From Mycolicibacterium tusciae (lineage in GTDB: Bacteria; Actinomycetota; Actinomycetes; Mycobacteriales; Mycobacteriaceae): 64,000 nucleotides of DNA. A model generated the notes under the pieces. It was not told the origin of the DNA and ran no database searches. It worked only from the letters and a program-made list of their open reading frames with translations. Within the stretch, counting starts at the first letter, position 1; each line of letters opens with the position of its first letter. This document shows, in pieces, positions 42,033 through 50,597 of this stretch. The translations under genes and the position numbers were made by a program. Where the stretch lies: NCBI RefSeq assembly GCF_002086795.1, contig NZ_MVIM01000015.1:62001-126000 (forward strand), in the 5' to 3' direction.

Positions 42033-42779
42033 TCAGCGCGCCGAATTCGCAAGCCCGCGGGACTTGCGGCCGGCGCGCACGCGGTCGATGGCCGCGCCCC
42101 ACAGCAGCTGGACCGTCGGCGTCAACTGGTGTCCCTTGATGGTCTCGACGCTCAGCGCCGCGGTGGCCGCCGCCTTGGTCGCCGCCGACGCCTTCGACAT
42201 ATGACCCGAGTCGTACGGCGGCTGGGGGTCGTACTCGATGACCAGCTGCACGGCCTTGGCCTTGGCGTCGCCGCAGATCTGACCGAACAGCCATAGCCCC
42301 AAGTCGATGCCGGCCGACACCCCCGCCGCGGTCACGATCTTGCCTTCGCGCACGATCCGCTCGTCACCGACAGGCTCGACGCCGAACGGCTTGAGCATCG
42401 GCACGCACAGCCAGTGCGACGTGGCGCGGCGGTCTTCGAGAATGCCCGCGGCGGCCAGGATCACCGAGCCCGAGCACACCGACGTCGTCCAGGTGGACGT
42501 CTCGTGTGCCCTACGCACCCAGTCGAGCACCTTCTCGTCGCGGGCGTGCTCGAAGGTCGCCATGCCGCCGGGCACCAAAATGATGTCCGGAGAGGGGGTT
42601 TCGTCGAACGAGTGCGTCGCACCGATGAGCAGCACTCCCGAGTCAGCGGTGATGGGTCCGGGTTCGTGCCACACGAACCGCACCTCGGCATCGGGGAGGT
42701 TACGCAGCACCTCGTAGGGCCCGATGAAGTCCAGTGCGGTGAAGCCGGGGTACACCATGATTGCGATCTGCTGGGACAT
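42033..42779 (-). CDS. DJ-1/PfpI superfamily protein (isonitrile hydratase-like)
   Basis: 248 aa. DJ-1/PfpI fold: IMVYPGFTALDFIGPYEVL, LVPGGMATFEHAR, and nucleophile elbow TTSVCSGSVILAAAGIL with the reactive Cys. The family includes isonitrile hydratases, glyoxalases and chaperones, so the activity is open. The C-terminal tail past about residue 200 is longer than usual. It lies 18 bp downstream of the GlxA-type regulator and is probably its operon partner. Confidence 0.82.
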   Translation of the reverse strand: MSQQIAIMVYPGFTALDFIGPYEVLRNLPDAEVRFVWHEPGPITADSGVLLIGATHSFDETPSPDIILVPGGMATFEHARDEKVLDWVRRAHETSTWTTSVCSGSVILAAAGILEDRRATSHWLCVPMLKPFGVEPVGDERIVREGKIVTAAGVSAGIDLGLWLFGQICGDAKAKAVQLVIEYDPQPPYDSGHMSKASAATKAAATAALSVETIKGHQLTPTVQLLWGAAIDRVRAGRKSRGLANSAR

Positions 42780-42797
42780 TGGGAGCTCTCTTTTCTA

Positions 42798-43763
42798 CTA
42801 GGCGAACGTCTTGCGGTATTGGTCGGGCGAAATACCCAGTCTTCGAACGAAATTGCGGCGCAGCGTCTCGGCACTACCGAAGCCGCAGCGCGCCGCGATG
42901 ACCGTCACGGTGTCGTCGGTCTCCTCGAGTTGCCTGCGGGCGGCCTCGGTGCGGATCCGCTCGACATATGCCCCCGGTGCCTCCCCCACCTCGTCGGTGA
43001 ACACCCGCGTGAAGTGCCGAGGACTCATCGACGCGCGCCGGGCGAGCTCGGGAATACTGTGCGCGCCACCGGGTTCAGCCTCGATCGCGTTCTGCACGTC
43101 ACGGATCGGTGCCCGCTTGGCGCGCGGCATCCACACCGGCGCGGCGAACTGCGTCTGGCCACCGGGCCGCCGCAGGTACATCACCATCCAGCGCGCCACC
43201 GTCTGCGCGACGTCGGTGCCGTAGTCGTCTTCGACCAGCGACAGGGTCAGGTCGATGCCCGCCGTGACACCGGCCGCCGTCCAGACCTGTTCGGAGCTGC
43301 GCACAAAGATCGGTTCGGGATCGACGGTCACCGCGGGGAACTCGTCGGCCAGCTGCGAAGCGAACGCCCAGTGCGTGGTCGCGACGCAACCGTCGACCAG
43401 ACCGGCCTGCGCGGCGATGAAGGCGCCGGTGCAGACGCTGACGACGCGCCGCGACTGCTCGGCGGCGATCCGAATCCAACCGACGGTGTCGGGATCCCGT
43501 CGCGCATCGTCAACGCCCATGCCTCCGGGCAACACGAGTGTGTCGATCGGTTCGCGCGGGTCGGGGAACGTCTGGGCAACCAACTCGAGGCCGGTGAGAG
43601 TCGCGGCGGGTTCGCCCGTCCGGGTGACGATGGTGACGGAATAGCCCTCGTCTACTCGTCCCTGACTGGCCAGACAGATGGTGGCTCCCGTGAACACCTC
43701 GAACGGGCCGACCAGGTCGAGAGCCTGGACGCCCGGGAATCCGAGGATGACCACCGATCGCAC
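42798..43763 (-). CDS. GlxA-type transcriptional regulator (DJ-1 domain + AraC HTH)
   Basis: About 321 aa. N-terminal DJ-1/PfpI-like domain (SVVILGFPGVQALDLVGPFEVF, LVLPGGMGVDDAR, VSVCTGAFIAAQAG) and C-terminal AraC/XylS HTH (SIPELARRASMSPRHFTRVFTDEVG, VTVIAARCGFGSAETLRRNFVRRLGISP). This fusion is the GlxA class, usually activators responding to amines or other metabolites. Start is uncertain: GTG 43763 is used, GTG 43754 is possible. Confidence 0.85.
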   Translation of the reverse strand: MRSVVILGFPGVQALDLVGPFEVFTGATICLASQGRVDEGYSVTIVTRTGEPAATLTGLELVAQTFPDPREPIDTLVLPGGMGVDDARRDPDTVGWIRIAAEQSRRVVSVCTGAFIAAQAGLVDGCVATTHWAFASQLADEFPAVTVDPEPIFVRSSEQVWTAAGVTAGIDLTLSLVEDDYGTDVAQTVARWMVMYLRRPGGQTQFAAPVWMPRAKRAPIRDVQNAIEAEPGGAHSIPELARRASMSPRHFTRVFTDEVGEAPGAYVERIRTEAARRQLEETDDTVTVIAARCGFGSAETLRRNFVRRLGISPDQYRKTFA

Positions 43764-43816
43764 GCCTTCAGTGTTGGCCAGCGCGCGGGTGGCGTCTAGG
43801 CCATGGTCCCCACAAA

Positions 43817-44782
43817 TTAGGACATCAGCGGATAGCAGGCGCGGATCCGGTCGATCCACCAACGCCGACGTTCCGGCGCCGCGGCCAGCGCGGCCAGCCG
43901 AGCCGGGTCGGGTACGACCGGTGCGACGGGCAGGAACCCGTCGACCGGTTCGACGGACTCGGCGATGTCGTCGACGAAAAGGCCGCCGGTTCCGAGGCCG
44001 CAGGCGTACGGGAGTTCGGGCAGCGCGGCCGCCGCGAGCAGTCCGCGGCCGATGCCGACCGCGGAATCGAGCGCGCTGGACACCACGATCGGGATATCGA
44101 TCTGACCGGCGATCTCCAGCATCCTGGCCACGCCGCCCAGCGGCGCGACCTTGAGTACCGCGACATCCGCGGCCTTGGAACGCACCACCCGCAGCGGGTC
44201 GTCGGCCTTGCGGATGCTCTCGTCGGCCGCGATCAGCACGTCGACACGGCGGCGCAGCGCCGCCAACTCGGGCACCGTTGCGCACGGCTGCTCGATGTAC
44301 TCGATCGGACCGTCGGCGGTCAGCGCGGCGGCTGCCTCGGCTGCCTCGTCGACGCTCCAGCCACCGTTGGCGTCCACGCGCACCCTCGGAACCAGTGCGC
44401 GTACGGCGTTGACGCGTGCCACGTCGTCGGCCAGGGTCTGCCCGGGCTCGGCCACCTTGACCTTCGCGGTGCGCGCGCCGGAAAACCGGGCCAGCACCTC
44501 GGGCACCTGCGCGGCGACGACGGCGGGCACGGTGGCGTTGATGGGGATGCGGTCGCGCCGGACGTCGGGGGGCACCCGGTATGCCGCCTCGACGGCCGAC
44601 GCCAGCCAAAACACGGCTTCTGGCGGCTCGTATTCGGGAAATGCCCCGAACTCGCCCCAGCCCACCGGGCCCTCGATGAGCACGACCTCCCGAACGGTGA
44701 TGCCGCGGAACCGAACTCGCATCGGCAGCGAGACGACATGCAATCCGTCGAGAACCTCGTCCAGCTGCGGCACGCAGACCAT
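43817..44782 (-). CDS. menC: o-Succinylbenzoate synthase MenC
   Basis: 321 aa enolase-superfamily enzyme: KVKVAEPG (KxK acid/base), VRVDANGGW and EYIEQPC and AADESI (metal ligands Asp/Glu/Glu), and VLKVAPLGG with the second Lys. It dehydrates SHCHC to o-succinylbenzoate for menaquinone. ATG 44782 is used, with GGAG about 11 nt upstream. Corresponds to Rv0553; in M. tuberculosis bpoC follows directly, here three genes intervene. Confidence 0.93.
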   Translation of the reverse strand: MVCVPQLDEVLDGLHVVSLPMRVRFRGITVREVVLIEGPVGWGEFGAFPEYEPPEAVFWLASAVEAAYRVPPDVRRDRIPINATVPAVVAAQVPEVLARFSGARTAKVKVAEPGQTLADDVARVNAVRALVPRVRVDANGGWSVDEAAEAAAALTADGPIEYIEQPCATVPELAALRRRVDVLIAADESIRKADDPLRVVRSKAADVAVLKVAPLGGVARMLEIAGQIDIPIVVSSALDSAVGIGRGLLAAAALPELPYACGLGTGGLFVDDIAESVEPVDGFLPVAPVVPDPARLAALAAAPERRRWWIDRIRACYPLMS

Positions 44783-44814
44783 ACTGCCCCGCTCCGGCCC
44801 ATCGATCCCGGCTT

Positions 44815-44820
44815 TACAGT
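44815..44820 (+). promoter_or_regulatory. -10 hexamer TACAGT, leaderless promoter
   Basis: TACAGT, 6 nt, then ATG 44827. Confidence 0.5.
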
Positions 44821-44826
44821 GGTGAC

Positions 44827-45318
44827 ATGCCCACCCCTGACACACCGCGCCCCGGCCAGGAGTCGGTGTGGGATTACCCACGGCCGCCGCGGCTGGAGGA
44901 GTTCCACGGTTCGATCACCGTCGAACTCGGTGGCATCGTCATCGCATCGACAACGGCGGCGTGGCGCGTGCTCGAGACCAGCCATCCCCCGACCTATTAC
45001 CTGCCTGCCAGCAGCTTCATCGATGGCAGTCTGCGTGCGGCGGCCGGCTCCTCATGGTGCGAATGGAAGGGGCAGGCGAGTTATTTCGATCTCGTCAGCC
45101 CGCGCCGGGTGGCGTCACGGGCGGCATGGACCTACGTTTCACCGACCCGCGGATTCACCGCGATCGCCGGCGCGCTCGCCGTCATGCCTGCACTGGTCGA
45201 CCGGTGCACTGTCAACGGTGAACAGGTCATTCCACAGCCGGGGGGCTTCTATGGCGGGTGGATCACGAGTTGGGTCGCGGGCCCCTTCAAAGGAGTGCCG
45301 GGCTCGACGGGCTGGTGA
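44827..45318 (+). CDS. DUF427 domain protein
   Basis: 163 aa. VWDYPRPPRLEEFHGSITVELGGIVIASTTAAWRVLETSHPPTYYLP is the DUF427 pattern, followed by SSWCEWKGQASYFDL. The function of the family is unknown; the compact beta fold could bind a small ligand. Leaderless start 6 nt after TACAGT. It is divergent from menC and ends about 100 bp before the TspO gene. Confidence 0.8.
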   Translation: MPTPDTPRPGQESVWDYPRPPRLEEFHGSITVELGGIVIASTTAAWRVLETSHPPTYYLPASSFIDGSLRAAAGSSWCEWKGQASYFDLVSPRRVASRAAWTYVSPTRGFTAIAGALAVMPALVDRCTVNGEQVIPQPGGFYGGWITSWVAGPFKGVPGSTGW

Positions 45319-45380
45319 CCTTAGTCGTCATGCATCGGTCACTTTTGGCCCACGTTTAGATCGGCCCCCTCTGGATATAG

Positions 45381-45393
45381 TTAAGAAACTTAA
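45381..45393. promoter_or_regulatory. Inverted repeat TTAAG-AAA-CTTAA upstream of tspO
   Basis: A 5+3+5 dyad 21 bp before the TTG start of tspO, in an AT-rich patch with TATAGT just upstream. Position suits an operator or promoter element. Confidence 0.4.
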
Positions 45394-45414
45394 TGATGTC
45401 ACGAGGAGCAGATC

Positions 45415-45900
45415 TTGAAGGCAGGAACTCTCGCAGGAACAGCCGTGGCGACCGCCGCGACCGCCGTCATCGGTGGGCTGGCCAGCCGGCCGGCGCAGTC
45501 GCCGTGGTACGCGAACCTGAAGAAGCCGCCGTATCAACCTCCGCGCCAAGCCTTTCCAATCGTCTGGCCCGTCTTGTACGCCGACATCGCAGTGGTGTCG
45601 GCCGCAACGATCGACGAACTGGAGGAACGCGGACTACGAGACGAGCGGCGGACGTATATTGCCGCGCTGGTGACGAACCTGATCCTGAACGGGAGTTGGT
45701 CCTGGTTGTTCTTCAATCGCCGCTGGCTTGGCACATCGGCGATCGCGGCCGGGATTCTGTCCATCAGCAGCGCCGACCTGACCAGGCGCTCCATCGCCGT
45801 CCGCGGTGGGAAGGCAGCCCCGATGGCCGCCTACGCAGCGTGGACATCGTTCGCCACCGCGCTGTCGACCCACATCTGGGCGCTGAACAGGCGGCGTTGA
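45415..45900 (+). CDS. TspO/MBR (tryptophan-rich sensory) membrane protein
   Basis: 161 aa, five predicted helices, Trp-rich. SPWYANLKKPPYQPPRQAFPIVWPVLYADIA and NLILNGSWSWLFFNRRW are TspO signatures; TspO proteins bind and photodegrade or sense porphyrins and cholesterol. The TTG at 45415 is chosen because GAGGAG lies 6 nt upstream. Its stop overlaps the next start by 1 nt (TGATG), so the two are translationally coupled. Confidence 0.88.
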   Translation: MKAGTLAGTAVATAATAVIGGLASRPAQSPWYANLKKPPYQPPRQAFPIVWPVLYADIAVVSAATIDELEERGLRDERRTYIAALVTNLILNGSWSWLFFNRRWLGTSAIAAGILSISSADLTRRSIAVRGGKAAPMAAYAAWTSFATALSTHIWALNRRR

Positions 45901-46526
45901 TGAGACTGATCGACATACCGGGCCAGGTTGCCGAATCGATCTTGTCGATCGTCGGCATCCGCGTCGGCACCGAAGAGCCCCACTATCTGGCGACCAAACT
46001 GACCGACGGCGTAGAAATCCGGCGGTACGGCCCGCGGATCGCCGCCGAAACGGCGGTGGCGGCCGACGACGAACGCGCCCGCAACATCGGCTTCCGCCGA
46101 CTGGCGGGTTATATCTTCGGCGGCAACCATCGCGGCGAGACGATCTCGATGACGGCGCCTGTCAGCCAGCAGCGCGGTGACACGATTGCCATGACGGCTC
46201 CGGTCGCGCAGGCCCGAAACACTGAGGGCGAGTCGATGATCCGGTTCTTCATGCCGGCGAAGTGGACGATGGAGACACTGCCGACGCCCGATGACGAGCA
46301 CGTCCAGTTGGTCCAGGTCCCCGCCGAGACCTACGCGGTCCTGCGCTTCACCGGTGACCGCAGCCCGGCGGCCATCGATGCTCGAACCACTGAACTGCGG
46401 AAGGTTCTGCGCGACAACGCCGTCAATACTGTCGGCGAGCCGGTCGCGTGGTTCTTCGATCCGCCGTGGACGCTGCCGTTCCGGCGGCGCAACGAAATCG
46501 CCATCCCGGTTGCGCCACCGACCTAG
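45900..46526 (+). CDS. SOUL family heme-binding protein
   Basis: 208 aa. LATKLTDGVEIRRYGPRIAAET, GFRRLAGYIFGGN and the repeated SMTAPV/AMTAPV segments are characteristic of SOUL/HEBP proteins, which bind heme or other tetrapyrroles. A signal peptide is not evident; a weak hydrophobic patch occurs near residues 10-20. Coupling to TspO points to a shared tetrapyrrole role. Confidence 0.85.
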   Translation: MRLIDIPGQVAESILSIVGIRVGTEEPHYLATKLTDGVEIRRYGPRIAAETAVAADDERARNIGFRRLAGYIFGGNHRGETISMTAPVSQQRGDTIAMTAPVAQARNTEGESMIRFFMPAKWTMETLPTPDDEHVQLVQVPAETYAVLRFTGDRSPAAIDARTTELRKVLRDNAVNTVGEPVAWFFDPPWTLPFRRRNEIAIPVAPPT

Positions 46527-46546
46527 ACCGTCGAGCGGACGCCGCC

Positions 46547-48091
46547 TTACGAGTACTGCTTGCGCAGATCTTTCTTGAGGATCTTTCCGGTCGGATTCCG
46601 CGGCAACTCGTCCTTGAAATCGACGGACTTCGGGCACTTGTACGCGGCCAACCGCTCTCTGGCGAAGGTGATCAACTCGTCTTCGGTGGCCTCACCCTCA
46701 AGTTGGACAACGGCTTTGACGACCTCACCCCACTTGTCGTCGGGGATACCGATGATCGCGACATCGGAGACCGCGGGATGCTCGGCGAGTACCCGCTCCA
46801 CCTCGATCGAGTAGATGTTCTCTCCGCCGGAGATGATCATGTCCTTGAGTCGGTCCTCGACGAAGATGTAGCCGCCGTCGTCGACGCGCCCGATGTCACC
46901 GGTGCGGAACCAGCCGTCCTCGGTGATCGACTCCTGCGTTGCCTCCGGCTTGTTGTGATAGCCCTTCATCAACTGTGGTGAGCGGAACCACAATTCACCC
47001 TGGTCACCTTCCGGCACGTCTTTGAGGGTGTCGGGATCGACCACCCGCACCTCCGCATTGGGAACCAGCGTGCCCGCACTCGATAGCCGCTCCTCCTTGC
47101 CCGGGTCACGGTGCGCCTCGGGAAGCAGGTGGCTGATGACGCCGCACACTTCGGTCAGCCCGTAGGCCTGCATGAAATCGGTGTTCGGCCATGCTTCCAG
47201 CGCGCGACGCAGCAATGGAAGCGGCATCGGCGAAGCGCCATAGGCGAACGTCTTCAGCGATCCGAACAGCTTGACCGCATCCTCACCGGAGTCGAGCACC
47301 TTGGCCAGCACCGCGGGCACCAGGAATGTCCTGTTGGCACCCTTGAAGATTGCGCCGGCCAGGGACGCGCCGTCGACCTCGCGGGTCATCACGCTGGGGA
47401 CGCCGTCGTGGATTCCGAATTGCACATAGGACGAGCCGCCGACATGGAACAGCGGCATCGACACCATGTTCTTGTCGCCTTCGTCGAACTCGAACCCCTC
47501 GTGCGCATTCACCGTGTGCGCAATGATGTTCGCCTGAGTCAGCTGCACGCCCTTCGGTTTGCCAGTCGTGCCTGACGAATACATGATGATCGCGACATCG
47601 TCGGGCTCGACATCGTCCTGACGATCGACGGGCGTAGCCGCGGCGAGCATCGCCTCGTACTCGTCGCCGTCGCCGCCCTCCGGCGTCACCTCGATGACGT
47701 GCTCGACGTGGGTGAGCTTGTCGCGGATCTTGTCAACGTTGGGCCGCAGTTCCTTGCCCACGATCAGCAACTTGGCGCCCGAATCGTTGAGCACGTAGTC
47801 GAGCTCGTCGGCGGCCAGCCGGAAGTTGATGATCGCGTTGGCCGCGCCCAGCGACGCGGCGGCCAGTGTCAGCTCCACACAGGCGGGATGGTTTTTGTCG
47901 AGGAACGCCACCACATCCCCACGCTTGACGCCACGCTCCTTCAACGCACCCGCCAGCCGTCGCACGCGGTCATTCCACTCCGCCCACGTCCAGGATCGGT
48001 CGAGGTAATCGAACGCCTCGGCGTCGGGCCGTGTTTCGGCCCAATGAGCGGTGCGTTCGTCGAGGAAGCGGGGTTCAGCCAGGTCAGACAT
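46547..48091 (-). CDS. Acyl-CoA synthetase (AMP-binding, FadD-like)
   Basis: 514 aa. Adenylate-forming motifs: IIMYSSGTTGKPKGVQLT, GWFRTGDIGRVDDGGYIFVEDRLKDMI and C-terminal PTGKILKKDLR with the catalytic Lys. It activates a carboxylic acid to its CoA thioester; chain length or aromatic preference cannot be read. M. tuberculosis has fadD8 near this place, but strand and length differ, so that name is not applied. Convergent with the SOUL gene. Confidence 0.88.
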   Translation of the reverse strand: MSDLAEPRFLDERTAHWAETRPDAEAFDYLDRSWTWAEWNDRVRRLAGALKERGVKRGDVVAFLDKNHPACVELTLAAASLGAANAIINFRLAADELDYVLNDSGAKLLIVGKELRPNVDKIRDKLTHVEHVIEVTPEGGDGDEYEAMLAAATPVDRQDDVEPDDVAIIMYSSGTTGKPKGVQLTQANIIAHTVNAHEGFEFDEGDKNMVSMPLFHVGGSSYVQFGIHDGVPSVMTREVDGASLAGAIFKGANRTFLVPAVLAKVLDSGEDAVKLFGSLKTFAYGASPMPLPLLRRALEAWPNTDFMQAYGLTEVCGVISHLLPEAHRDPGKEERLSSAGTLVPNAEVRVVDPDTLKDVPEGDQGELWFRSPQLMKGYHNKPEATQESITEDGWFRTGDIGRVDDGGYIFVEDRLKDMIISGGENIYSIEVERVLAEHPAVSDVAIIGIPDDKWGEVVKAVVQLEGEATEDELITFARERLAAYKCPKSVDFKDELPRNPTGKILKKDLRKQYS

Positions 48092-48150
48092 GCTCTGAGC
48101 CTGCCACGGACACCGCCGGCGATACCCGTGTTTCGGCCAATCCGGCCGCG

Positions 48151-49755
48151 TCAGCGTCCGTAGACCTGCCTGCCCGCCAGGTAGGTGGCACGCACTTCGA
48201 GGTCGGCGATCTGCTCGGGCGGCACTGTTCGCGGGTCCGCCGAGAGCACCACCATGTCCGCGTACTTACCCACTTCCAGCGAGCCGATCACGTCGTCGGA
48301 GTGCAGCTGCCACGCCGCGTCGATGGTTTGCGCCCGGATCGCCTGCTCAACGGTGATCCGTTGCTCCGGGCCGATCACCCGGCCGCTCGGTGCAGTGCGC
48401 GTGACGGCGACGCTGATGTTGCGCAGCGGCTCCTCGGGTGTGACGGGCGGATCGTTGTGCAAAGAGATGCGCATTCCCGTCGCCACCGCCGAACCGCACG
48501 GCATCCAACGGTTTCCGCGCTCAGGTCCGAACAGGCCGTCGACGACGATGTCGCCCCAATAGTGGATCTGGTCGACGAACAGGCTGCAGGTGACGCCGAG
48601 ATCGTGAGCGCGCTGCAGTTGGTCGTCGCGAATCGCACCGACGTGCTCGAGGCGTAGCCGATGGTCGTCGCGCGGGTGCTCGCGCAGGGCATCCTCGTAG
48701 ACGTCGAGGATGGTGTCGGCACCCGCGTCGCCCTGGACGTGGCAGGCCATCTGCCAGCCCTTCGGAAAGTAGGCGCCGACGATCTCGGTCAGCTGCTCAC
48801 GGGTGTAGTTCGCGCAGCCGCACGATCCCTTCGGGATGCCGACGCTGCGGGTGGCCGCGGTGTCGAGGTACGGGAACGACAGGTCGATGTTGCCTATCCA
48901 CGGCGAGCCGTCGACCCAGATCTTGATGCCCGCCTGCCGGACCATGTCGTCGCCGTTGTCAGGTACCTGGTCGGTGGTCATCGCGGCGGTGGACATTTCG
49001 TAGACGCGAAGCCGCACCGTGAGGTCGTCACGCATCTGTTCGATCACCGGGCGGAATGCCGGGTCGAACGCCATCTCCGAACACGTCGTCAGCCCGGCGC
49101 GGTTCAGCCGGGCCAGTTCGGCGTGCAGCATCGCCGGGTAGTCGGCGGGCTGGATCGCACCCTGCAGCAGCGGAAACACCGCCTGGATCTCCTCGGCGCT
49201 CCCGTCGAGCGAGCCGTCCGCGTTCCGTCCGTACTTGGCGCCCTTCGGGTCCGGTGTGTCACTTGTCAGCCCGACGCGGGCGGCCGCCGCGGAGTTGAAG
49301 TACGCCTTGTGCCCGGAGTTGTGAATGATCACCAGCGAGTATTCGGGGGCGATGCCGTCGAGCCAGGCGAGCGTCGGGTCGGGCAGTCCTTGCTGCAGCA
49401 GCGCGTCCCACCCGTTGAGGTAGGCGCCCTCGGCCCCGCGCTTGGCGACTTCGCCGTTGACCGCCGCGACCACGTCGTCGGCGTTCGGCAGCGTGACGGG
49501 GCGAATGTCGACCATCCGGTCCGACAGCACGATGGCCTCCATCAGCGGGTGCCCATGCGCCTCGACCAGTCCGGGCATGACACATGCGTCGCCGAGGTCC
49601 TCGGTGTGCGTGTCCGGGCCGATCCAGGCTGCGACCTCAGCCCTGTCGCCGACCGCGACAATGCGGCCACCGGACACGGCTACCGATTCGGCAGTGGGTT
49701 GTGCGTCGTCGACGGTAAGAACGGTCGCGTTAATCACCAAGTCTGCGAAGGGCAT
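48151..49755 (-). CDS. Amidohydrolase (YtcJ-like metal-dependent hydrolase)
   Basis: 534 aa. PGLVEAHGHPLMEAIVL carries the first metal-binding HxH of the amidohydrolase superfamily; HVQGDAGADTILDVYEDAL and RLEHVGAIRDDQLQRAHDLGVTCS give later ligands. This matches the YtcJ-like group and the Rv0552 homologue expected near menC. Substrate unknown. ATG 49755 follows CATACT by 6 nt. It is 59 bp upstream of the acyl-CoA ligase on the same strand. Confidence 0.85.
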   Translation of the reverse strand: MPFADLVINATVLTVDDAQPTAESVAVSGGRIVAVGDRAEVAAWIGPDTHTEDLGDACVMPGLVEAHGHPLMEAIVLSDRMVDIRPVTLPNADDVVAAVNGEVAKRGAEGAYLNGWDALLQQGLPDPTLAWLDGIAPEYSLVIIHNSGHKAYFNSAAAARVGLTSDTPDPKGAKYGRNADGSLDGSAEEIQAVFPLLQGAIQPADYPAMLHAELARLNRAGLTTCSEMAFDPAFRPVIEQMRDDLTVRLRVYEMSTAAMTTDQVPDNGDDMVRQAGIKIWVDGSPWIGNIDLSFPYLDTAATRSVGIPKGSCGCANYTREQLTEIVGAYFPKGWQMACHVQGDAGADTILDVYEDALREHPRDDHRLRLEHVGAIRDDQLQRAHDLGVTCSLFVDQIHYWGDIVVDGLFGPERGNRWMPCGSAVATGMRISLHNDPPVTPEEPLRNISVAVTRTAPSGRVIGPEQRITVEQAIRAQTIDAAWQLHSDDVIGSLEVGKYADMVVLSADPRTVPPEQIADLEVRATYLAGRQVYGR

Positions 49756-49761
49756 CCGCAA

Positions 49762-49767
49762 AGTATG
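49762..49767 (-). promoter_or_regulatory. -10 hexamer CATACT, leaderless promoter
   Basis: On the minus strand CATACT, 6 nt, then ATG 49755. Confidence 0.5.
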
Positions 49768-49799
49768 ACCCGCCCGGTCGCGGCCGTGGCGCTATTCGG

Positions 49800-50597
49800 C
49801 TAGGCGCCACCGAACTCGGGACGCAGTACGGAGCGCAGCGCGGCCAGCGGGATGTGCGCCTGCACGGTGCCGCCGTCCATCGCCCACTGCATGCGGCCGA
49901 TCGTGTAGTCCAACGGGGTGTCATGACCGACCGGATAGTCGGGCATGTAGAGAATCAACTCATCGGATGTCAACGCCCAGGCCCGGTAACCGCCGGAGTA
50001 CACCTTATCCGGGGTCCAGCGGTCCGGGGTGAACGGATAGGTGCCAGGCTGGTGCGGCGGCGGTGCGGCATCGAGGGCCGCCACGATGAACGGCGCACCC
50101 AACCGCGGGATCTCAGCCCCGTGGTCGACTCCCGGCTTGAACAGGTCGGCCAACTTCACCTGTCGGCCGCCCGCGAAGGTGAAAGTGCGGTAGGCGTCGC
50201 TGATGATGGGCGCGTTCGGGTGTGCGAGGGCGTCGGTACCGACGGTGCCCGAGTACATCTCGTGGAAGACGACCGTCGTCGCGTCCCCGTGCTGGAAGAT
50301 CTGGAATTGCTCCTCGCCGAAGCTGTCTTGAGCCATCGTTCGCGCCGCGTTGCGCCAGTTGTTCATCAGGTTGGTCAGGTAGTCCCGGATGGTGGGGTTT
50401 TCCACCAGATCACCGGGCAACGCCATCTTGATGTTGCGAACCGCCTTGCGCTCCGACTCCACCGACGTGCTGCAGGACTGCCCGTCCCATTGACCGCCCA
50501 GCTCACCGCAGAGGGCCGGCGCTGACGCCGACGCGGCCGGTGCCACGCAGACCGCCGCCCCGATGGCCACGACTGCGGCGACGCAGCGTGCGATCAC
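49800..50597 (-). CDS. Secreted DUF3298/MPT64-like protein
   Basis: 265 aa. Signal peptide (hydrophobic AAVVAIGAAVCVAPAASASA), then LCGELGGQWDGQSC with a likely disulfide and a body resembling MPT64/RsiV-type DUF3298 proteins (FHEMYSGTVGTD, GGRQVKLADLFKPG, LILYMPDYPVG). GTG 50597 overlaps the upstream stop as GTGA, typical of coupled genes; ATG 50624 is the alternative. It is the last gene of the mce operon and probably a secreted accessory. Confidence 0.75.
   Translation of the reverse strand: MIARCVAAVVAIGAAVCVAPAASASAPALCGELGGQWDGQSCSTSVESERKAVRNIKMALPGDLVENPTIRDYLTNLMNNWRNAARTMAQDSFGEEQFQIFQHGDATTVVFHEMYSGTVGTDALAHPNAPIISDAYRTFTFAGGRQVKLADLFKPGVDHGAEIPRLGAPFIVAALDAAPPPHQPGTYPFTPDRWTPDKVYSGGYRAWALTSDELILYMPDYPVGHDTPLDYTIGRMQWAMDGGTVQAHIPLAALRSVLRPEFGGA

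Noticed and set aside
43764..44609. N-terminal extension of the GlxA-type regulator
   Set aside because: Antisense-like Arg/Gly-rich product inside menC in another frame; no family match before SVVILGFPG.
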